DNA from: an uncultured Collinsella sp.
GTDB lineage: Bacteria; Actinomycetota; Coriobacteriia; Coriobacteriales; Coriobacteriaceae
Direction of reading: 5' to 3'
Assembly (NCBI GenBank): GCA_959596495.1
Contig: CAUFXK010000097.1
Span: forward strand, 1 to 6,114
DNA: 6,114 bases
Shown here one piece after another: positions 1-5,013 of the stretch; positions within the stretch are counted from its first letter, which is position 1, and the number at the start of each line of letters is the position of its first letter. Below the pieces are notes generated by a model. The model saw only the letters and a list, made by a program, of their open reading frames with translations. It had not been told where the DNA came from and made no database searches. The position numbers and the translations under genes were made by a program.

Positions 1-9
1 ACAGACAGG

Positions 10-77
10 AAAACCGTCACAACATTCGACGCTTTTCCTCGTTTTCGAGATTTTCATCGAATGTTGTGATGGTTTGG
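10..77 (-). repeat. 68-bp palindromic repeat, copy 1 (downstream of merR)
   Basis: The 19-nt arms at 11-29 and 57-75 are inverted repeats with one imperfect pair (16/70). The 27-nt centre holds a smaller hairpin, CTCG-TTTT-CGAG (38-49). The same unit recurs at 4922-4989 with only three substitutions (42, 64, 70). It starts 44 bp beyond the merR stop codon. On the minus strand the second arm ends in TTTT, so the transcript could fold into a long-looped terminator-like hairpin, but the U-run is short and the loop large. Its dispersed, palindromic, 3'-intergenic character fits a small REP/MITE-like element. Whether it acts as a terminator, an mRNA 3'-end stabiliser or a purely selfish repeat cannot be told from the sequence. 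Confidence 0.85.
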
Positions 78-120
78 GCGGCAGCAACACCACGAATGTG
101 ACGAAGGAGCAGCCCCCTTG

Positions 121-990
121 TCACATCTGGAGGACGACGGGAATTTGGATGCAGCAGAAGTCCTCCTGGTGGGACTCGTCGTAGCTCGTGGTATCGAGGT
201 AGCAAAAATCGAAGGCGTTGCCGATGGGCTGGAGCGCGTGCTTGTCCATGCAGGCCACGACGGCGCGAATGCCCTCGGGCTCGTACGGCATGCCCCAGCG
301 GCTCATGCACAGATACGTGCCCTCGGGCAGTACTTCGATGCCGGTTTCTGCCAGCTCGGCGGGATCGCTCGGCAGCAGCTCCTCGACACCGCGCGGTAGC
401 ACGGCAAAGGAGCCGGCGCCGGCGATGGGGTCGTCGGAATGTAGCGCCTCGCGACGCAGCATGGCGCCCCAACCGCGCATGGGGCGCGTGCCCGTCAACG
501 TACGCATGCGCAGGATTGCCCGCATGAGCGTGGGGTGAAGCATCGAGCGGCCGCGCTCGATATCGGCCGGGAACTCCTCAAAGACCACGAAGCGGCGCTC
601 GAATTGCTTGAGCTCCGGCTTGCCCTCGCGCTCGCGCCAGTAAACCGCCTCGTCGTAAAAGCTTAGACGCTCCTGTACGCTCGCGCGCTCGGCTTTGAGC
701 TCAGCGATCTGCTCATCGAGCGCCTGCACCCGCGAGCGCAGGTGATCGGTCATCTCGCCAATGTCGAACGTCGAGGTCAGACGGTCGATCTCGTCGAGTT
801 CGAGCCCCAGGTCGCGCAGCATGCAGATCAGACGCATGAGCGGAATCTGCGTGGGCGAATAGAAACGGTAGCCCTTTTCGTTCACCACGGCGGGTTTAAA
901 CAGACCGATCTTGTCGTAGTAGATGAGCGTTTGGCGCGAAACGTTAAACAAGCTCGCCATCTCGCTAATCGCATACATGCCCGTCTGCAT
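121..990 (-). CDS. MerR-family transcriptional regulator with GyrI-like effector-binding domain
   Basis: 289 aa. Residues 6-45 form a typical MerR winged helix-turn-helix, with YAISEMASLFNVSRQTLIYY, the DKIGLFKP turn and the wing EKGYRFYS. Residues about 81-118 form a charged coiled coil, the usual dimerisation helix. Residues about 130-289 resemble the GyrI/BmrR-type small-molecule-binding domain. Proteins of this build dimerise on promoters with long spacers and activate transcription by DNA distortion when ligand binds. ATG at 990 is chosen because GGGAGG lies 4 nt upstream; the in-frame GTG at 1005 overlaps that Shine-Dalgarno and has none of its own. The gene is last in the ubiD-ubiX direction, 80 bp after ubiX with a hairpin between, and may be co-transcribed. 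I see no convincing promoter of its own. Inference: it senses a substrate or product of the decarboxylase pathway and may bind the dyads at 4864-4889 and 6004-6029. The ligand is unknown. Confidence 0.9.
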   Translation of the reverse strand: MQTGMYAISEMASLFNVSRQTLIYYDKIGLFKPAVVNEKGYRFYSPTQIPLMRLICMLRDLGLELDEIDRLTSTFDIGEMTDHLRSRVQALDEQIAELKAERASVQERLSFYDEAVYWREREGKPELKQFERRFVVFEEFPADIERGRSMLHPTLMRAILRMRTLTGTRPMRGWGAMLRREALHSDDPIAGAGSFAVLPRGVEELLPSDPAELAETGIEVLPEGTYLCMSRWGMPYEPEGIRAVVACMDKHALQPIGNAFDFCYLDTTSYDESHQEDFCCIQIPVVLQM

Positions 991-1009
991 AGATCCTCCC
1001 GACACACCA

Positions 1010-1039
1010 AAGCCCGCCGCCCACAGGGGCAGCGGGCTT
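1010..1039 (-). terminator. Strong hairpin between ubiX and merR (weak terminator or attenuator)
   Basis: The stem 1010-1022 / 1027-1039 has 13 pairs and a 4-nt loop. In minus-strand RNA the one non-Watson-Crick pair (1018/1031) is a G-U wobble, whereas on the plus strand it would be C-A, so the structure fits minus-strand transcripts. The 3' tail is only UUU followed by GG, poor for intrinsic termination. It probably lowers or processes read-through from ubiX into merR rather than ending transcription fully. It ends 20 bases before the merR start codon. Confidence 0.6.
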
Positions 1040-1070
1040 AAACACTATTCGTATCCTACCCTAAAGACGC

Positions 1071-1649
1071 CTATGACCAGCGCTTATAGTTTGCACATGG
1101 CACGCCGACGGCCTCGAGCGCCTTGGCGGCGATGTGATGCACCGCGTCATCGAGCGTGGCGGGGCCGTTGTAAAACGTGAGCATAGGCGGCATGAGCATG
1201 ATGCCGGGCACGCGCGCCAGGCGCGCCATGTTATCGACGTGAATGGCGCTGAAGGGCGTCTCGCGCACCATGAGCACCAGGCGGCGCTGCTCTTTCATCT
1301 GCACGTCGGCCGCACGCAGCAGCAGGTTTTCGCTGTAGCCGCTTGCGATGCCGGCGAGCGTCTTCATGGAGCACGGGGCCACGATCATGCCGTCGACCGG
1401 ATAGGTGCCGCTTGCGATGGCGGCGCCGATATTTTTGTTGTCGTAGACCACATCGGCATGCGTGGCAAACTCGTCGAGCGTCATGCCGAGCTCCTGCTCG
1501 ATGGTGATCTCTCCCCCACGCGTGACGACAAGCGCCGACTCGGCACCGGCCTGACGCAGGCACTTGAGACACTCGAGGCCCAGCGCAGCGCCGCTGGCAC
1601 CAGAAACGCCAACGACAATGCGACGAGGACGGACAGAAGGCTCAGGCAT
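1071..1649 (-). CDS. ubiX: UbiX-family flavin prenyltransferase
   Basis: 192 aa, normal length for the family. UbiX transfers a dimethylallyl group to reduced FMN to form prenylated FMN, the cofactor of UbiD decarboxylases; bacterial enzymes use dimethylallyl monophosphate, some relatives the diphosphate. The Rossmann-like flavoprotein fold is clear. The N-terminal GVSGASG loop (14-20) binds the FMN phosphate. A91-G104 (APCSMKTLAGIASG) is the family signature, followed by NLLLRAADVQMKEQRRLVL. R129-E130-T-P132 and FYNGP (159-163, with Y160) match conserved active-site positions. The start is supported by AAGGAG five bases upstream of ATG at 1649. It lies 33 bp after the ubiD stop codon, so the two are almost certainly one transcript, as cofactor supply and user often are. 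No small BsdD/VdcD-type third subunit gene lies between them. The family call is very secure; the decarboxylase served is inferred from adjacency. Confidence 0.96.
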   Translation of the reverse strand: MPEPSVRPRRIVVGVSGASGAALGLECLKCLRQAGAESALVVTRGGEITIEQELGMTLDEFATHADVVYDNKNIGAAIASGTYPVDGMIVAPCSMKTLAGIASGYSENLLLRAADVQMKEQRRLVLMVRETPFSAIHVDNMARLARVPGIMLMPPMLTFYNGPATLDDAVHHIAAKALEAVGVPCANYKRWS

Positions 1650-1682
1650 GGCGACTCCTTAACTACTTGGTAGGGCTACGTA

Positions 1683-3170
1683 CTAGAAAGCGAGCTCTGC
1701 TGCCCACTTGTCCTTGTCGATCTCCATGAACTGCGAGCGGATGAAGTTCTTCTTGAGGTCGAACGGAACCGTGCAGTCGAAGATGGCCTTGCAGGCGATG
1801 CCGTGCTCGCGAATCGAAGGATCGAACGCGGGGTCGTTGGACGGGTCGAGCACGTGGCAGTGGCAGCCGGGGATGGTGATGAGGTCCACGTCGGCCTGGA
1901 AGCGTGTGGTCATGGCCCACATCACGTCGCTCATATCGAAGATGTCGACATCCTCGTCAACAAGGATGACGTGCTTGAGCTCGGAGAATGCCGAGAAGGC
2001 GAGCATGGCGGCGTTGCGCTGACGGCCCTCGTCATTTTTGCTCGACTTCTTGAACTGCATGATGGCAACGAACTTGCCGCCGCCGCAGGGGGCGGCGTGA
2101 ACGTTGAGCAGGCGGCCCGGGATAGCGGTCTCGACCATCTTGTAGATGGAAGCCTCGGTGGGGATGCCCGCCATGGAAACGTGCTCGTGCGAAGGACCGA
2201 TGCAGCTCTCCATGATGGGATTGACGCACGTGGTGACGGCGGTGATCTTGATCACCGGGCAGACCTTGGCGCCGCCGGTGTAGCCGGGGAACTCGGGCAT
2301 GGCGTAGCCGTGGCCGTTGACATCCTCGTTGATGGTCTCGTCGTGCATGAGATAGCCCTCGAGCACGTACTCGGCATTGGCAATGCACTTCTGCGGAACG
2401 GTGACGCAGTCGGCAAGCTCGACGGCGTGGCCGCGCAGGGCGCCGGCGATCTGCAGCTCGTTGAAGCCGAGCGGCGTGGTGGGAGCCTCGAAGCCGCAGC
2501 ACATGTACACGGCGGGGTCCAGGCCGATGGAGATGGAGATGGGCATGTCCTCGCCGCGCTGGCAGTACTCGTCAAAGAACGCGCCAAGGTGACGGCTGCC
2601 GGGGGTGATCCACATGGCGAGCTTGTCCTTGTCGACGCAGGAGAAGCGGTGGATGGTCACGTCGGACTGGGAGCCGTCGGGGCTCGTGCCATAGGCGAGG
2701 CCCATGGTGATGTAGGGGCCGCCGTCGACGGGCGTGTTGGTGGGAGCGGGGACGATCTTGCGCAGGTCAAAGCCCTCGTCGGTCGCCTTGTACACGACCT
2801 CCTGGCAGTCGACGTGCGCACCCTCGGCGATCTGCTCTGGCGCGATCAGGTTCTCGAAGCGCTTGCCGATTTCGAGGCCCAGGTGCTCCTCGTCCAGGTC
2901 GAGCAGGGCGGCAACGCGCTTGCGGCTGGCAAGCATGCCGATGCAGACCCTGGCATCGTCAAAGCCCTTGACGTTGTTGAAGACCATCGCCGGGCCCTCT
3001 TTGGTCGGGCGCATAACGGTGCCGCCGGCACCGACGTGACGATAGACACCCGAGACCTCGGCGTCCGGGTCGACCTGAGTGTCGGTCTCGAGCAGCTGGC
3101 CCGGCATCTCGCGCAAAAAGTCGAGCGCGGAGCGCAGGTCGTGGATCTGGGAAGCATCGGTAGTGGACAT
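1683..3170 (-). CDS. ubiD: UbiD-family prenylated-FMN-dependent decarboxylase (hydroxyarylic-acid type likely)
   Basis: 495 aa, full length for UbiD. The family reversibly decarboxylates aromatic or alpha,beta-unsaturated acids using prenylated FMN and a divalent metal. Visible landmarks: HRF with R175 and RHLGAFF with H194, where the flavin-phosphate and metal ligands lie in homologues; IAGALRG (241-247); AEYVLEG (266-272), whose E267 and E271 with R175 are the likely catalytic acid-base set; and VDEDVDIFDMSDVMWAMTTR (404-423) then LDPS (441-444), a strong family signature. Overall resemblance is to the gallate/hydroxybenzoate decarboxylase branch (LpdC, BsdC, VdcC) rather than ubiquinone-pathway UbiD; this is from recall of the family, and the substrate cannot be read from sequence. 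ATG at 3170 is chosen because AAAGGAG ends six bases upstream. The open frame extends to 3248 but only through a leader hairpin. It sits between a permease and ubiX on the same strand. Confidence 0.95.
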   Translation of the reverse strand: MSTTDASQIHDLRSALDFLREMPGQLLETDTQVDPDAEVSGVYRHVGAGGTVMRPTKEGPAMVFNNVKGFDDARVCIGMLASRKRVAALLDLDEEHLGLEIGKRFENLIAPEQIAEGAHVDCQEVVYKATDEGFDLRKIVPAPTNTPVDGGPYITMGLAYGTSPDGSQSDVTIHRFSCVDKDKLAMWITPGSRHLGAFFDEYCQRGEDMPISISIGLDPAVYMCCGFEAPTTPLGFNELQIAGALRGHAVELADCVTVPQKCIANAEYVLEGYLMHDETINEDVNGHGYAMPEFPGYTGGAKVCPVIKITAVTTCVNPIMESCIGPSHEHVSMAGIPTEASIYKMVETAIPGRLLNVHAAPCGGGKFVAIMQFKKSSKNDEGRQRNAAMLAFSAFSELKHVILVDEDVDIFDMSDVMWAMTTRFQADVDLITIPGCHCHVLDPSNDPAFDPSIREHGIACKAIFDCTVPFDLKKNFIRSQFMEIDKDKWAAELAF

Positions 3171-3192
3171 AGCATGCTCCTTTCGGGAGAGC

Positions 3193-3218
3193 GCCCGGCG
3201 GCGAGGATGCCGCCGGGC
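3193..3218 (-). promoter_or_regulatory. GC-rich leader hairpin just upstream of the ubiD Shine-Dalgarno
   Basis: A perfect 10-bp stem (3193-3202 / 3209-3218, all G-C pairs) has a 6-nt loop. It ends nine bases before the AAAGGAG of ubiD. No U-run follows, so it is not an intrinsic terminator. The Shine-Dalgarno can also form a weak 4-bp stem with CTCC just upstream (3177-3180 with 3186-3189). Plausible roles are an intercistronic mRNA stabiliser or processing site setting ubiD expression apart from the permease. The permease-ubiD gap of 143 bp shows no recognisable promoter. Confidence 0.6.
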
Positions 3219-3272
3219 TGGGTAACGTAGTGGGGCCGCGGCGCTCATAGATGGGACGCTCGGCCACTCGCA

Positions 3273-3318
3273 GTTCGAGCACTCGGCTGCTTACAGCCCA
3301 AGCGCTCGACTGCTTACA
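3273..3318 (-). repeat. Imperfect 23-bp tandem duplication spanning the permease stop codon
   Basis: Units 3273-3295 and 3296-3318 are adjacent and match at 18 of 23 positions. The last nine bases of each unit (plus strand, CTGCTTACA) are identical. On the minus strand each begins TGTAAGCAG, and the first copy contains the TAA stop of the permease gene. It looks like an old slippage or duplication event at the 3' end of the gene. No function is evident. Confidence 0.55.
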
Positions 3319-4771
3319 TCAGGCCAAAGAGGTGGAACCAGGCGGCCTCGACCAGCACGACGATAAAGACGACCGCGGTGAGGGGAATACCCATGCGCAT
3401 GGCCTCTTTGGAGGTGTAGCCGCCGGCGTCCTTGCCCTCGCCGATAAGGATCGGCAGGTTGTGGAACGGCAGGATGTAGTGGATGTTGATGGACGTGAAG
3501 ACGATGAGCGCCACGGCAAGCGGGCTTACGCTGGAGCCGGCCGCGAAGCTGATGAACGCCGGCACGCACACACCGAGCACGGCCATGACCGAGCCCATGA
3601 ACATGTGGATGATCATGGAGAGCGCGGCGACGAGCAGGGCGAACAGGAAAATGTTCTCGGGCACGGAGCTGGGAAGCACGACGTCGGCGATCCAGGCGTT
3701 CATGCCGGTGGCGCCGCCCACGGAACCCACGGCCATGGCGGCCGTCAGGAACATGAGGGACTTGATGTCGACAGCGTTCCAGCTGGCAGGAGTGAGGACC
3801 TCGCCGATGATGGGCATGGCGAGTGCGACGCCAATGGCCAGGGTGACCCAGCCGATATAGTCGCCCGAGACGGTGAGCCACAGCGCGATGGCGATGACAA
3901 GCCACACGATGGTGCGGATCTCCTTGACGGAGAGCTTGCCGAGCGCGGCCTGCTTGGCCACGATCTGCTCGCGATCGTAGACGAGCTCCTTGCTGGGCTT
4001 AAAGAGGAAGAGGCCCAGGAACAGGGTGCACAGCAGCGCGACCAGCATAGGCACGCTCATGTACAGGAACCAGTCGACAAAGGACGGGCTCATGCCGCCG
4101 GCCTCGGCGCTGTACTGCGCAACGAGCGGGTTGAGCGTGGAGTCGCCCGTCAGGAAGAACATGGAGCCCGGGGCGGCAGCGGCAAACACGAGGAAGCCGA
4201 GCTTACCCTTGTCGTCGTCACCGTAGCCGGCGGACTCGGCGATGACCGAGACGACGGCGAGGATGAGGAAGGCGCGGGGGAACGGATGAGGGATCAGCAG
4301 CGACAGCACAAAGGTGAGCGCGAAGATCGAGATGATGAGCGACTTGGCGTCGCGCACGAACTTGAGCATGAACGCATAGGCGATGCGCTCGCCCAGGCCC
4401 GACTCCTTGACCGCGCTGGCGATGAGGTAGGCGCCGATGACGAGCCACATAGTGGCTTTGGTCCACGAGCTAAACGTGGAGGCGACCGTCGCCGAGATGC
4501 TCGCGGCGCCCGTGTCGTCCACGCACACCTTGAATAGAACGAGCAGCGCGCAATAGAGCAGGCCCACAAAGCCCGGCTGCGCCACACCGCATGCCCAGAA
4601 CACCACCGTGGCGAGCGTCAGTGCCAGACAGGTCTGACCGCCGACCGTGAGCTCGACCGTCGAGCTCAGCTCCGCCAAAGGAAGAAACTTCACCAGCAAA
4701 AAGACAACGATACCCAGCACAAAGCCAATTTCGCGCTTGGTGATCTTAAACGCCTTCTTTTCCGCTTCCAT
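3314..4771 (-). CDS. DASS/SLC13-like anion permease, candidate aromatic-acid transporter
   Basis: 485 aa, very hydrophobic, with roughly ten to twelve membrane segments. The first is at about 15-32 after a basic N-terminus (EKKAFKITKRE); the last is at about 462-483. The fold pattern fits the divalent anion:sodium symporter (DASS, CitT/INDY) group: an inverted repeat of two halves, re-entrant hairpin regions near 155-178 and 385-405, substrate-loop-like stretches FFLTGDSTLNPL (205-216) and VGGATGMNAW (351-360), and the C-terminal MGIPLTAVVFIVV...W pattern. Oddly, the two SNT motifs that bind Na+ and carboxylate in classical members are absent (IPHPFPR at 160-166; MFMGSVM at 390-396), so ion coupling and substrate may differ. 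ATG at 4771 has AAAGG seven bases upstream; a GTG at 4822 would begin inside a terminator and is rejected. Upstream of ubiD, it probably imports the acid or exchanges it for the decarboxylated product. Substrate is inference. Confidence 0.83.
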   Translation of the reverse strand: MEAEKKAFKITKREIGFVLGIVVFLLVKFLPLAELSSTVELTVGGQTCLALTLATVVFWACGVAQPGFVGLLYCALLVLFKVCVDDTGAASISATVASTFSSWTKATMWLVIGAYLIASAVKESGLGERIAYAFMLKFVRDAKSLIISIFALTFVLSLLIPHPFPRAFLILAVVSVIAESAGYGDDDKGKLGFLVFAAAAPGSMFFLTGDSTLNPLVAQYSAEAGGMSPSFVDWFLYMSVPMLVALLCTLFLGLFLFKPSKELVYDREQIVAKQAALGKLSVKEIRTIVWLVIAIALWLTVSGDYIGWVTLAIGVALAMPIIGEVLTPASWNAVDIKSLMFLTAAMAVGSVGGATGMNAWIADVVLPSSVPENIFLFALLVAALSMIIHMFMGSVMAVLGVCVPAFISFAAGSSVSPLAVALIVFTSINIHYILPFHNLPILIGEGKDAGGYTSKEAMRMGIPLTAVVFIVVLVEAAWFHLFGLM

Positions 4772-4824
4772 CTCCCCACCTTTCTTGTTGGGGGCGCTCC
4801 GGATTCGCGGCCACGTTGCCACTT

Positions 4825-4855
4825 AAAAAGGGGCGCCCGTTATCGGACACCCCTT
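4825..4855 (-). terminator. Intrinsic terminator upstream of the permease gene
   Basis: In minus-strand RNA a 12-bp stem (4844-4855 with 4828-4839) closes a 4-nt AUAA loop and runs into UUUUU. Two pairs (4834/4849 and 4836/4847) are G-U wobbles on the minus strand but C-A mismatches on the plus strand, which fixes the orientation. It lies 53 bp before the permease start and would stop transcripts coming from the fusion gene. If the permease promoter starts upstream of 4855, it would instead sit in the mRNA leader and could be an attenuator. Confidence 0.8.
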
Positions 4856-4863
4856 ACGTTGCG

Positions 4864-4889
4864 CTGTGTTGCGGCAATACAGTCAAGCG
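4864..4889 (-). promoter_or_regulatory. Putative operator, copy A (upstream of permease-ubiD-ubiX-merR)
   Basis: The dyad CTGTGTTG-CGG-CAATACAG (4864-4882) is followed on the plus strand by TCAAGCG, giving a 26-bp block that matches 6004-6029 at 22 positions. Read on the minus strand it begins CGCTTGACTGTATT, so a -35-like TTGACT (4886-4881) abuts the dyad. MerR regulators typically bind a dyad between -35 and -10, and a MerR gene ends this cluster, hence the proposed link. No good -10 is visible at 16-21 bp spacing, so the promoter itself is unproven. The spacing CTGT-N11-ACAG excludes a LexA box. Confidence 0.5.
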
Positions 4890-4921
4890 GGATTTTTGGA
4901 TGAGAAGCGATCCCCTGGACA

Positions 4922-4989
4922 AAAACCGTCACAACATTCGACGCTTTTCCTCGATTTCGAGATTTTCATCGAATGCTGTGACGGTTTGG
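4922..4989 (-). repeat. 68-bp palindromic repeat, copy 2 (downstream of the fusion gene)
   Basis: Same unit as 10-77 with three substitutions (4954, 4976, 4982). The arms are 4923-4941 and 4969-4987; the one imperfect pair (4934/4976) is a G-U wobble in minus-strand RNA. The inner hairpin is CTCGA-TT-TCGAG (4950-4961). It begins 24 bp after the fusion-gene stop, and on the minus strand its second arm ends in TTTTT. Both copies thus have the same orientation and place relative to the gene they follow. The 242-bp gap 4772-5013 holds, in transcription order, this repeat, operator A, the terminator and the permease ribosome-binding site. Confidence 0.87.
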
Positions 4990-5013
4990 ATATGGCAAAG
5001 GAACTGTCTTTTT

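Noticed and set aside
991..1005. GTG start at 1005 for merR
   Set aside because: It overlaps the GGGAGG that serves ATG 990 and has no ribosome-binding site of its own; the MerR domain starts after residue 5 from ATG 990.
1803..3230. Long plus-strand open frame (475 codons) opposite ubiD
   Set aside because: Antisense shadow caused by high-GC codon bias; Ala/Gly/Val/Asp-rich composition without domains, and it covers a clear UbiD gene.
3171..3248. N-terminal extension of ubiD to 3248
   Set aside because: It translates the GC-rich leader hairpin into an Arg/Ala/Pro-rich stretch, and a good Shine-Dalgarno precedes ATG 3170.
3251..4537. Plus-strand open frame (428 codons) opposite the permease
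   Set aside because: Very charged His/Asp/Gly-rich composition typical of the complement of a membrane-protein gene; no motif or ribosome-binding site support.
4890..4921. Riboswitch or T-box in the permease leader
   Set aside because: The sequence between the 68-bp repeat and operator A is too short, and no aptamer-like conserved motifs are visible.
10..4989. CRISPR array or transposon ends
   Set aside because: Only two repeat copies about 4.9 kb apart, same orientation, no spacers, no cas or transposase gene in the window.
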